Source of the DNA: Acidobacteriota bacterium
GTDB lineage: Bacteria; Acidobacteriota; Terriglobia; UBA7540
Length of the DNA: 5,437 nucleotides
Assembly (NCBI GenBank): GCA_021827255.1
Contig: JAKAWO010000216.1
Location: 1-5,437, forward strand
Direction: 5' to 3'
Position 1 is the first letter of the stretch; every line of letters begins with the position of its first letter. This document shows positions 1-5,360 of this stretch, piece by piece. A model generated the notes under the pieces. It was given only the letters and a program-made list of their open reading frames with translations, made no database searches and was not told the origin of the DNA. The translations under genes and the position numbers were made by a program.

Positions 1-642
1 GACAGTCCGGCCAAGTTTCCTTCCGCTGCCGAGATCGCCCAGATTGAAGAGCCGGTCATCACGGCTCTCATCCTGACTCAGGACGAGCACCTGGGCGGCG
101 TCCTCGCCCTGCTGGAAGAGAAGCGCGGCGTCCAAAAAGGATTCGAATATGTCTCTCAGCACCGCGTCCTGTTGACCTACGAATTGCCGCTCAACGAAAT
201 CGTTCTTGATTTCTACGACCGGCTCAAGTCGGTTTCGCGCGGCTACGCTTCGCTCGATTATCACTTCTCGGGCTACTGGGTTTCCGATCTCGTCAAGGTG
301 GACTTGCTGGTGGCCGGTGACGTGGTGGACGCGCTCTCGTTCATCTGCCATCGCGATCATGCTTACGCCCGCGCCCGCGCGCTCTGTGAGAGGATGCGCA
401 AGCTCATTCCCCGGCAGCTTTTCGAGGTGGCCATTCAGGCTTCGATCGGCTCCAAGATCATCGCGCGGGAAAACGTGGCGGCGATTCGCAAAAATGTTCT
501 CGCCAAGTGCTACGGCGGCGACATTACCCGCAAACGCAAGCTCCTCGAGAAACAGAAGGAAGGCAAGAAGCGCATGAAGCGCGTCGGCAAAGTGGATATC
601 CCGCAGGAAGCGTTCCTCGCCGTGCTCAAGGTGACGGAGTAG
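1..642 (+). CDS. lepA: Elongation factor 4 (LepA), C-terminal 213 residues, 5' end outside the window
   Basis: LepA/EF4 is a cytoplasmic translational GTPase that acts on the ribosome (back-translocation or initiation/biogenesis roles have been proposed). The reading frame is open from base 1 to a TAG at 640-642, so the gene is cut by the window edge; full-length LepA is about 600 residues, so the GTPase domain is missing here. What remains matches the EF-G-C-like domain (about residues 15-95 of the fragment, with KRGVQK at 41-46 and RGYASLDY at 80-87) and the LepA-specific C-terminal domain (about 100-213). Diagnostic family motifs are IGSKIIARE (149-157), NVLAKCYGGDITRKRKLLEK (165-184) and IPQEAFLAVLK (200-210). 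The C-terminal domain is intact and ends at the normal place. The internal TTG at 172 is not a credible start because the homology continues upstream of it. Family assignment is very secure. Confidence 0.97.
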   Translation, partial: DSPAKFPSAAEIAQIEEPVITALILTQDEHLGGVLALLEEKRGVQKGFEYVSQHRVLLTYELPLNEIVLDFYDRLKSVSRGYASLDYHFSGYWVSDLVKVDLLVAGDVVDALSFICHRDHAYARARALCERMRKLIPRQLFEVAIQASIGSKIIARENVAAIRKNVLAKCYGGDITRKRKLLEKQKEGKKRMKRVGKVDIPQEAFLAVLKVTE

Positions 643-643
643 A

Positions 644-660
644 GGAGGGATATGCCCTCC
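644..660 (+). terminator. Short hairpin just after lepA, possible terminator without U-tract
   Basis: GGAGGG (644-649) and CCCTCC (655-660) form a perfect 6-bp stem around the 5-nt loop ATATG, starting 1 nt after the lepA stop codon. No run of T follows, so it is not a classical intrinsic terminator. It may only weaken read-through or protect the 3' end of the lepA mRNA. The stem is seen directly; the function is inferred. Confidence 0.3.
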
Positions 661-708
661 CGCTAATTGGCCACGAGCGCTCCCCTATCCCGACGCCTCG
701 CCAAGCGA

Positions 709-714
709 TAGAAT
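709..714 (+). promoter_or_regulatory. Possible -10 element of the adenosine-specific kinase gene
   Basis: TAGAAT matches five of six positions of the sigma70 -10 consensus and lies 31 nt before the ATG at 746, which would give a leader of about 25 nt that still includes the GGAG ribosome site at 736-739. No recognisable -35 element is found at the usual 16-18 nt spacing upstream, so the call is weak. It fits with the gene having its own promoter behind the lepA hairpin. Confidence 0.3.
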
Positions 715-745
715 CTGCTTTCAATTCTCTGTGCCGGAGTGAAGC

Positions 746-1228
746 ATGGAACTCAAAATCGTCCGCGTCGAAAAGCCCGCTGAGATGAACTTCATCCTCG
801 GCCAGTCCCACTTTATCAAGACCGTCGAGGACCTTTACGAAGCGATTGTCCAGACCGTGCCCGGCATGAAGTTCGGCATTGGCTTTTGTGAATCCTCCGG
901 GCCGGCGCTGGTTCGCTGGGCGGGAAACGACCCACAACTCATCGAGTTGGCGCAGCAAAACGCGTTGGCCCTGGCCTGCGGACACTGCTTCATCATCTTC
1001 ATGGAAGCCGGATTTCCCATCAACATCCTCAATACGATCAAGAATGTGCCGGAAGTCTGCCGCATCTTTTGCGCCACCGCCAACCCCGTAGAAGTCGTCA
1101 TTGCCGAAACCGAGCAGGGCCGCGGCATCCTCGGCGTCATTGACGGCGTCAAGACCAAAGCCATCGAAACTGAAGCGGATATTAAAGTTCGGAAAGAATT
1201 TCTGCGGAAGCTGGGCTACAAACTTTAG
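746..1228 (+). CDS. Adenosine-specific kinase family protein (PF04008 type)
   Basis: This complete 160-residue protein resembles the small 'adenosine-specific kinase' family (formerly DUF355), known mainly from archaea and scattered bacteria, whose members are described as binding or phosphorylating adenosine nucleosides. The family is much shorter than and unrelated in sequence to the PfkB-type adenosine kinases. Recognised stretches are FILGQSHFIKTVEDLYEA (16-33), GMKFGIGFCESSGPALVRW (40-58), GHCFIIFMEAGFPINILN (79-96), VPEVCRIFCATANPVEVV (101-118) and GRGILGVIDG (125-134). The length is normal for the family. The ATG start has GGAG at 736-739 with a 6-nt gap. No signal peptide or membrane segment is evident, so it is expected in the cytosol. 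It stands between lepA and a convergent gene and is probably transcribed alone. The family is secure; the physiological substrate in this organism is not shown by the sequence. Confidence 0.9.
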   Translation: MELKIVRVEKPAEMNFILGQSHFIKTVEDLYEAIVQTVPGMKFGIGFCESSGPALVRWAGNDPQLIELAQQNALALACGHCFIIFMEAGFPINILNTIKNVPEVCRIFCATANPVEVVIAETEQGRGILGVIDGVKTKAIETEADIKVRKEFLRKLGYKL

Positions 1229-1261
1229 CAGTCGGCTGGCACGCCCCCAACGGATTTCGCG

Positions 1262-1462
1262 TCAGGCAGGGCGCGGGCCGCTCAGGATGCGCACAGGGAG
1301 GAGAATGACGGCCCAGAGAAATTCCAGCACGCCTGTGACGACGATGCCGAGGATTCGGAACGGCAGCAGAATCAGCCAGACAAGCGGGTAGAGCACCAGC
1401 GCCAAAAGCGCCAGCGGCCAGCAGAGAACCAGCAGAATGCACCATAGCAAGAACTTTACCAT
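1262..1462 (-). CDS. Small, highly hydrophobic membrane protein of unknown function (66 aa)
   Basis: I do not recognise a named family. The 66 residues are almost entirely hydrophobic: about residues 3-34 could form one long or two short membrane helices, and about 38-58 another, with few charges (K3, R36, E48, R58 and the RPA tail). There is an internal repeat: ILLPFRIL at 31-38 and ILLPVRIL at 53-60, 22 residues apart, each preceded by a tryptophan-containing segment. The ATG at 1462 is preferred over the in-frame GTG at 1480 because GGGAGGTG (1478-1471) sits 8 nt before it; the GTG start would lie on top of this ribosome site. The gene lies 92 nt after xseA on the same strand and may be co-transcribed, but no functional link is known to me. 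Its stop is 33 nt from the convergent adenosine-kinase stop. The strong ribosome site and the organised hydrophobic pattern argue that it is real. Confidence 0.7.
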   Translation of the reverse strand: MVKFLLWCILLVLCWPLALLALVLYPLVWLILLPFRILGIVVTGVLEFLWAVILLPVRILSGPRPA

Positions 1463-1470
1463 GCCGCTCT

Positions 1471-1478
1471 CACCTCCC
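1471..1478 (-). promoter_or_regulatory. Strong ribosome binding site of the 66-aa membrane protein
   Basis: On the minus strand GGGAGGTG contains the GGAGGTG anti-SD complement and is separated by 8 nt from the ATG at 1462. It decides the start and is the main sign that this short reading frame is translated. Confidence 0.65.
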
Positions 1479-1554
1479 ACTTTCCCCCTTCCATCATTAC
1501 GCAGTCTGGCATAAAAAGTTCATCGCCCTTTTTCTCCAGGCGTCGCTATCAGGC

Positions 1555-2907
1555 TTACTTTTGTCGGACGGTCGCCCCCAACTCACCCCGCGCAAGGCGC
1601 ACCGCGATTTTCTCGCCGAGTTCAACCTGCGCGGCGTCGCGGACGATGCGCCCCTGAGCGTCGCGAGTGATCGAGTAGCCGCGGGCCAGAACCGTCAGCG
1701 GGCTGCGCTCCGTCAACAACGCCTGGAGCTGAGCAAGCCGATTGCGCTGTGCCGTGAGCCGGCTGGTGAATTGGCCAGAAACCCGCGCCGATCGCTCCTC
1801 GAGCGCGGCCCGCTTCAACTGAAGCAAGCGACGGAAATCGTAGCGCAGGATGCCGGAGGAAGCTGTCGCCCAGGCTTGGTGGCTTTCGTGCAATTTCTGG
1901 CGAAGCAGCCGGTCGAGCGCGGCGGTGGCCTCATCCACTCGCTGCGCGCGTTCCCGCACGCGACCGGCCAAGGTTTGGAAAGCCCGGCTCAGGGCAAGCT
2001 TGGCAAGGTTTGACCATGCCTCCGAAAGCCGCAGCCGGATAAGCTGGGCCATGTGGCGCGTGCGGTTCTGCAGCTCGGCGACAAAATCCTGCTTCGGATG
2101 CACCACCATTTCAGCGGCTGCCGAGGGCGTGGGCGCGCGCAAGTCCGCGACAAAGTCGGCGATGGTGAAATCGGTTTCGTGCCCGACCGCCGAAATGATC
2201 GGAACGGTGGATGCGGCCATCGCCCTCGCCACAATTTCTTCATTGAACGCCCATAAATCTTCAAGCGAACCGCCGCCTCGCCCCACGATGACCACATCCA
2301 CCGGACGATGGCGGCTGAAATACACGATGCCCTGGGCGATTTCTTCCGTCGCGCCTTCGCCTTGCACGCGGGCCGGATAAATCCAAACATCCATGTTGCG
2401 GAATCGGCGCCGCAGTACCCGTAAGATATCGCGGAGCGCCGCGCCGTCGGGAGAAGTCACCACGCCGACCGCGCGCGGCAGGAGCGGCAGCGGCCGTTTG
2501 CGGGCAGCATCAAATAGACCCTCGGCGCCCAGTTTTTGTTTTAGCCGCTCAAAGGCGAGTTGCAGCGCGCCCAATCCCGCCGGTTCCAGGTACTCAACCA
2601 GCAACTGATACTCGCCGCGCGCCTCATAGACACTCAGGCGCCCGCGCGCGATCACCGAGATTCCGTCCTGCGGCTTGAGTTTCAAGTAGCGCGCCTGGTT
2701 GCGGAAACAAACCGCGCGAAGCTGCGCTGTCGCGTCCCGGAGCGTGAAATAGATATGCCCTGAGCCGGCGCTGCGCAAGTTGGAGATCTCACCCGTCACC
2801 CAGACGTCAGGGAATTTCTGTTCCAGCAGTCCTCGAAGGGCGGCGCTCACCTCCGCCACGCTGTAGATTTTGCGTTCGGGAATGAGTTGAAGAGGTAATT
2901 GGCTCAA
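1555..2907 (-). CDS. xseA: Exodeoxyribonuclease VII large subunit
   Basis: XseA is the catalytic subunit of exonuclease VII, which degrades single-stranded DNA from both ends to oligonucleotides in mismatch and damage repair, together with several copies of the small subunit XseB. With the start chosen here the protein has 450 residues, the usual XseA size. It shows the N-terminal OB-fold (about 12-110, with VWVTGEISN at 35-43 and SGHIYFTLRD at 49-58), the nuclease domain (about 130 onward), a long charged, probably coiled-coil part (about 275-400) and the C-terminal motif LARGYSIT. Motifs TSPDGAALRDI (151-161), GRGGGSLEDLW (209-219) and GHETDFTIADFVADLRAPTP (242-261) are intact; D160, R210, H243 and D246 match the residues reported as essential in E. 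coli XseA (D155, R205, H238, D241). No ATG precedes the conserved domain; the TTG at 2907 has AAGGA (2919-2915) 7 nt upstream. The longer frame from 3096 overlaps the upstream gene and lacks homology. A GTG at 2985 is a less likely start. No xseB is seen downstream. Confidence 0.96.
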   Translation of the reverse strand: MSQLPLQLIPERKIYSVAEVSAALRGLLEQKFPDVWVTGEISNLRSAGSGHIYFTLRDATAQLRAVCFRNQARYLKLKPQDGISVIARGRLSVYEARGEYQLLVEYLEPAGLGALQLAFERLKQKLGAEGLFDAARKRPLPLLPRAVGVVTSPDGAALRDILRVLRRRFRNMDVWIYPARVQGEGATEEIAQGIVYFSRHRPVDVVIVGRGGGSLEDLWAFNEEIVARAMAASTVPIISAVGHETDFTIADFVADLRAPTPSAAAEMVVHPKQDFVAELQNRTRHMAQLIRLRLSEAWSNLAKLALSRAFQTLAGRVRERAQRVDEATAALDRLLRQKLHESHQAWATASSGILRYDFRRLLQLKRAALEERSARVSGQFTSRLTAQRNRLAQLQALLTERSPLTVLARGYSITRDAQGRIVRDAAQVELGEKIAVRLARGELGATVRQK

Positions 2908-2914
2908 CTGAATG

Positions 2915-2919
2915 TCCTT
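2915..2919 (-). promoter_or_regulatory. Ribosome binding site supporting the TTG start of xseA
   Basis: AAGGA on the minus strand ends 7 nt before the TTG at 2907. It is the only well-spaced site near the beginning of the conserved OB-fold and gives a protein of normal XseA length, so it decides the start. Confidence 0.55.
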
Positions 2920-3002
2920 GGTCCGTTTCGGGTCGTCCTGGGCACGGTCGCCGGCGCAAACCTTATGTTGCAACCCGAAGCTCACAACTGAGCCCGGACA
3001 AC

Positions 3003-3239
3003 CTACCGCCTGGTCAGCAGCGAAATAAGCCAGACGGCCAGCGTCAGCACGATGCTCAACACGAGGCAACTGACGATGGGAAAATAAAACGCCCAAATTT
3101 TCCCTTTGTAGGCCACGTCGCCCGGCAACCGTCCGAGGCCGAAAAATGAAACCCGAGTTCCGGCCATCACTAGCAGGCCGGCAGCGACTAGAAGCACTCC
3201 CAAGACGACCAGAATCTTGCCGAATTGGAAAGATGTCAT
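3003..3239 (-). CDS. DUF2905 family small membrane protein (78 aa)
   Basis: The protein matches the DUF2905 pattern (PF11146 type): a first membrane helix (about 7-27), the conserved loop with FFGLGRLPGDVAYKG (32-46), the motif FYFPIVSCLVLSIVL (51-65), and a second membrane helix (about 54-75) ending in a positive tail, TRR. It should be an inner-membrane protein with two helices; the family has no established function. The ATG at 3239 is preferred because family members begin close to the first helix and because a probable promoter at 3268-3294 would start transcription downstream of the alternative ATG at 3266. The ribosome site is modest (GGGTGA, a few nt before the ATG). It lies 95 nt ahead of the xseA start on the same strand and probably shares its transcript. 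Family call is good; role unknown. Confidence 0.88.
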   Translation of the reverse strand: MTSFQFGKILVVLGVLLVAAGLLVMAGTRVSFFGLGRLPGDVAYKGKIWAFYFPIVSCLVLSIVLTLAVWLISLLTRR

Positions 3240-3267
3240 GGCGTTCACCCGGCCTCTTGTGTCCATC

Positions 3268-3294
3268 CTTCTACGGGCTTCGGTGGATTGTCAA
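3268..3294 (-). promoter_or_regulatory. Probable promoter for the DUF2905-xseA transcript
   Basis: A perfect -35 hexamer TTGACA (3294-3289) is followed after 15 nt by TAGAAG (3273-3268), four of six matches to the -10 consensus. The spacer is shorter than ideal. Transcription would begin near 3260, about 20 nt before the ATG at 3239, and would exclude the ATG at 3266. It lies in the 150-nt gap between the ROK kinase and DUF2905, so the latter can be expressed separately from the kinase. Confidence 0.4.
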
Positions 3295-3389
3295 GCCGTC
3301 GCCAGCATTGCGCGCAATGCGAGCACGAACCCGCAGGCAGACCCTCAAATGTGCTTCCGACAGGCGCCGTGGACGGTTCCGGTCCGGCT

Positions 3390-4379
3390 CTAAAAGTTTT
3401 CCGCCTCGGCCCCGGCAGGGAGGAACAACGCCGCCGCGCCATAGACCCCCACATTCTTCTTGAGCTTGGCCGGCAGGATAGGGGTGCGGCGCGCGAAGTT
3501 CGGGTTGATGGCGTAGTGCGGAATCGTCTCATGGAGGGTCTTAAAAAGCGGCTTGCCGATTTGTGCCACGCCGCCGCCGACGACGACGGCCTCTGGATCG
3601 AACAGGTTAATCATCGCTGCCAGCCACACGCCGAGAAAGAAACCGGTCTCCTTCAGGATGAACTTTGCGATGGCGTCGCCGCGGAGTGCTGCCCGAGCGA
3701 TCAATTGCGGAGTCAGCCGGGCCGGTTGATGTTGAGTCAGGTCGCGCAGCAGGCTGGGCTGAGTGTGTTCCTGGAGCAGCCGTGCTTGGGCCCGCCGCAC
3801 CAGGGCGGGTCCCGCCGCCAGCGCCTCGATGCAGCCAAGCGACCCGCATCCGCAACGGTAAGGACTCTGGTAATCAATCGAGACGTGTCCGCCTTCGCCC
3901 GCCACGCCGTTCTTCCCGTGATAGATTTTCTTGTTAATGATGATCCCCGTGCCGATGCCGGTTGAGACCGTCACATAGAAAACATGCCGATAGCCCACGG
4001 CCGCGCCGAACAGGACTTCCGCCAGCCCCGCGGCGTTAGCGTCGTTTTCAACTTTTGCCTTTACGCCAAACCGCTTTTCCACGATCTCGGCTAACCTCAC
4101 ATTTTCCCAACCCGGCAAATTGGGAGGATTGATCACCAGTCCCGTGTGGGGGTTCAGAGGCCCAGGCGCCAGCAGTCCAATGCCTTCCAGGCCGTCGCTC
4201 CCGCCGGCAGCGTGGTACAGCCGCTCGATGAGGGAGATAATCTGCGACAGGCTGGAAGCATAACCGCCTCCCGCATGCGTGGGCCGAATCAGTGATTTTA
4301 CCAGCCGGCCCTGCGCCGTCATCAACCCACCCGCCACTTTCGTCCCGCCAATGTCAATTCCCATGATGAGCTTGCGCAT
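3390..4379 (-). CDS. ROK-family sugar kinase (glucokinase-like)
   Basis: ROK kinases phosphorylate hexoses with ATP in the cytosol; this one resembles the glucokinase branch feeding glucose 6-phosphate into glycolysis, but N-acetylmannosamine, fructose or other ROK substrates cannot be excluded. The 329 residues show the N-terminal phosphate-binding DIGGTK (9-14), the catalytic ENDANAA (111-117, with D113 as general base), the ROK signature region STGIGTGIIINKKIYHGK (139-156), GEGGH (161-165), and the zinc site H165 with CGCGSLGC (176-183; C176, C178, C183) followed by E185. VVVGGG (265-270) is the second ATP-binding element. There is no N-terminal helix-turn-helix, so it is an enzyme and not a ROK repressor. 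The start at 4379 has GGAGG at 4397-4393, spaced rather far (13 nt). ATG 4406 (9 residues more, GAGGT upstream) is the alternative; it is disfavoured because the predicted transcription start would fall within its ribosome site. It is divergent from the MerR gene. Confidence 0.93.
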   Translation of the reverse strand: MRKLIMGIDIGGTKVAGGLMTAQGRLVKSLIRPTHAGGGYASSLSQIISLIERLYHAAGGSDGLEGIGLLAPGPLNPHTGLVINPPNLPGWENVRLAEIVEKRFGVKAKVENDANAAGLAEVLFGAAVGYRHVFYVTVSTGIGTGIIINKKIYHGKNGVAGEGGHVSIDYQSPYRCGCGSLGCIEALAAGPALVRRAQARLLQEHTQPSLLRDLTQHQPARLTPQLIARAALRGDAIAKFILKETGFFLGVWLAAMINLFDPEAVVVGGGVAQIGKPLFKTLHETIPHYAINPNFARRTPILPAKLKKNVGVYGAAALFLPAGAEAENF

Positions 4380-4424
4380 GGTTTTCTGAAGCCCTCCGCG
4401 AGCCATGGCGATGAAACCTCGCTC

Positions 4425-4455
4425 ATTGTACCGCAGGCCGCAGCATGGCTGTGAA
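4425..4455 (-). promoter_or_regulatory. Probable promoter of the ROK kinase, with a 19-nt spacer
   Basis: On the minus strand TACAAT (4430-4425) matches five of six -10 positions. The best -35 candidate is TTCACA (4455-4450), five of six, but the spacing is 19 nt. Transcription would start around 4418, so the leader to ATG 4379 is about 40 nt. A 19-20 nt spacer is typical of promoters activated by MerR proteins, and a MerR gene is divergent from here; the link itself is an inference. Confidence 0.4.
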
Positions 4456-4517
4456 CTTCCTTGTGCGGTTGCTGGAGCTCGGCTCGGGCTCGGTCTTTTC
4501 AACGCTCCAGTCTCTGC

Positions 4518-4546
4518 TTGACGCTCCGGCGCGGCTTCTCTAAGAT
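4518..4546 (+). promoter_or_regulatory. Near-consensus promoter of the MerR-family gene
   Basis: TTGACG (4518-4523, five of six) and TAAGAT (4541-4546, four of six) are separated by exactly 17 nt, the optimal sigma70 spacing. Transcription would start near 4553, leaving about 22 nt before the ATG at 4575 with GGAGG in between. The in-frame ATG at 4545 overlaps the -10 element and therefore cannot be the translation start from this promoter. Confidence 0.6.
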
Positions 4547-4566
4547 GGCAACAAGGCTCGGCAGGT

Positions 4567-4571
4567 GGAGG
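4567..4571 (+). promoter_or_regulatory. Ribosome binding site for the MerR start
   Basis: GGAGG lies 3 nt before the ATG at 4575, which is close, but it is embedded in AGGTGGAGG (4563-4571), so upstream pairing at a better distance is possible. It supports 4575 as the start. Confidence 0.4.
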
Positions 4572-4574
4572 CTC

Positions 4575-4985
4575 ATGCCGAAACGCCGCGAGATGCGCAG
4601 AAACCCGCGCCCCAGGGAGATCTCATCCAGCGTGGAAATACCTGAGAAGCGCTATTTCCGGATCGGCGAGGTGAGCGAGCTGGCCGAGACCAAGCCTTAC
4701 GTGCTCCGTTACTGGGAAACTGAGTTCCCCACGCTTAAGCCCGTCAAAAGCCCGACCGGCCATCGGCTCTATCGCCGCGAGGATGTGGAAATGGTCATGG
4801 CTATCAAACGCTTGCTTTACGAACAGGGCTTCACGATTGAGGGCGCGCGCAAGCGCCTTGCGGAAGGCTCAAACGGTGGCGGGGCAAAATCATCCGACGC
4901 GCTGCCCAAAGTTGCTGGTGCTCCGCTCAGAGCCATTCAGCACGAGCTCGAGGCCATCTTGACAATGCTTTCGCGCCAATGCTAG
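4575..4985 (+). CDS. MerR-family transcriptional regulator (136 aa)
   Basis: A winged helix-turn-helix MerR DNA-binding domain covers about residues 26-97: YFRIGEVSELAETKPYVLRYW (27-47) is the helix-turn-helix, and SPTGHRLYRREDVEMVMAIK (59-78) is the wing and second helical part, followed by GFTIEGARKRL (85-95). A short linker rich in glycine and serine (98-108) leads to a predicted dimerisation helix (about 117-133, LRAIQHELEAILTML). The only cysteine is the last residue, so there is no metal-binding effector site; a large ligand-binding domain is also absent. This short type is well known between ihfA and a tRNA-Pro gene in Pseudomonas and relatives, and here too tRNA-Pro follows, 112 nt downstream. 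The first 25 residues are basic and poorly conserved, so the start could be later, for example GTG at 4632; the promoter at 4518-4546 excludes starts before about 4553. The regulated genes are not known. Confidence 0.9.
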   Translation: MPKRREMRRNPRPREISSSVEIPEKRYFRIGEVSELAETKPYVLRYWETEFPTLKPVKSPTGHRLYRREDVEMVMAIKRLLYEQGFTIEGARKRLAEGSNGGGAKSSDALPKVAGAPLRAIQHELEAILTMLSRQC

Positions 4986-5058
4986 CGTGAAAGTGCTCTT
5001 TTGAAGGCGATGGAAAGCGGCGTGTGAGGCCCGAGAACGGATGCCCATGGGTTCAATT

Positions 5059-5078
5059 CTCCCTGGGGTTCAGGGGAG
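5059..5078 (+). other. Hairpin between the MerR gene and the first tRNA
   Basis: CTCCCTG (5059-5065) and CAGGGGAG (5071-5078) can pair as a 7-bp stem with one bulged G around the loop GGGTT. No T-run follows. It could be a weak terminator of the MerR transcript or a structure in a tRNA precursor leader; the sequence does not decide. The rest of the 112-nt gap (4986-5097) shows no clear gene or promoter. Confidence 0.25.
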
Positions 5079-5097
5079 CACTCGTCGGCGGATAGGC

Positions 5098-5174
5098 CGG
5101 GACGTAGCGCAGCCTGGTAGCGCACTTGCTTGGGGTGCAAGTGGTCGCCGGTTCAAATCCGGCCGTCCCGACCA
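5098..5174 (+). tRNA. tRNA-Pro, anticodon GGG
   Basis: A complete 77-nt cloverleaf can be folded by hand: acceptor stem CGGGACG/CGTCCCG, D-stem GCGC/GCGC with loop AGCCTGGTA, anticodon stem CTTGC/GCAAG with the 7-nt loop TTGGGGT giving anticodon GGG, variable loop TGGTC, and T-stem GCCGG/CCGGC with loop TTCAAAT. Discriminator A and the CCA end (5172-5174) are encoded. It reads CCC and CCU proline codons. The first acceptor pair is C1-G72, which is characteristic of bacterial tRNA-Pro. It is followed 109 nt later by a second tRNA-Pro, probably in the same precursor. Confidence 0.97.
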
Positions 5175-5213
5175 GAACTATTGCGCCGACTGAAGGGCGA
5201 CCGTAAGGTGCAA

Positions 5214-5273
5214 AGGGCAACAAGCGAGGGCCCGGTCAACCTGTTGAATCGGACTTTTGACCAGCGTTGCCCT
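5214..5273 (+). repeat. Nested inverted repeat in the spacer between the two tRNA-Pro genes
   Basis: AGGGCAAC (5214-5221) is the exact reverse complement of GTTGCCCT (5266-5273), and inside this pair GGTCAA (5234-5239) is the reverse complement of TTGACC (5257-5262). Together they can form an 8-bp outer stem, an asymmetric internal loop (12 nt left, 3 nt right), and a 6-bp inner stem with a 17-nt loop. It ends 10 nt before the second tRNA. It may guide processing of a joint tRNA precursor or be a remnant of a third structured element; no T-run suggests a terminator. Confidence 0.5.
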
Positions 5274-5283
5274 CTTCATGTTT

Positions 5284-5360
5284 CGGGGCGTGGCGTAGCC
5301 TGGTAGCGCGCTTGGTTCGGGACCAAGAGGTCCCCAGTTCAAATCTGGGCGCCCCGACCA
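5284..5360 (+). tRNA. tRNA-Pro, anticodon CGG
   Basis: A complete 77-nt cloverleaf: acceptor stem CGGGGCG/CGCCCCG, D-stem GCGT/GCGC (one U-G pair) with loop AGCCTGGTA, anticodon stem CTTGG/CCAAG with loop TTCGGGA giving anticodon CGG, variable loop AGGTC, T-stem CCCAG/CTGGG with loop TTCAAAT, then discriminator A and an encoded CCA (5358-5360). It reads the CCG proline codon. The D-loop and T-loop are identical to those of the neighbouring tRNA-Pro(GGG) and the first acceptor pair is again C1-G72, so the two probably arose by duplication; the stems differ, so it is not recent. The 77 nt that follow to the end of the window are AT-richer and hold no gene I can support. Confidence 0.97.

Noticed and set aside
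1463..1554. Search for an XseB-like small gene or terminator after xseA
   Set aside because: The 92 nt contain no frame of XseB size and no hairpin with a T-run; only the ribosome site of the next small gene stands out.
2908..3096. 63-codon N-terminal extension of xseA up to an ATG at 3096
   Set aside because: It runs over most of the second half of the DUF2905 gene, shows no XseA likeness and would make the protein longer than the family norm.
3245..3389. Minus-strand frame in the gap between the ROK kinase and DUF2905 ending in a CxxCxxC-bearing tail (CSHCAQCWRRL), resembling a zinc ribbon
   Set aside because: Its only ATG codons lie inside the ROK kinase gene, no ribosome site or start is seen in the gap, and the tail overlaps the predicted TTGACA promoter. 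Chance is the simplest explanation.
3225..3965. 246-codon plus-strand frame opposite the ROK kinase
   Set aside because: It is a shadow of the kinase gene on the other strand in GC-rich DNA; the encoded sequence resembles no family and has no domain pattern, while the opposite strand codes for a full ROK kinase.
4461..4574. 38-codon N-terminal extension of the MerR regulator, including ATG 4545
   Set aside because: It covers the near-consensus promoter at 4518-4546; the ATG at 4545 lies inside the -10 element, so these codons would not be transcribed from it.
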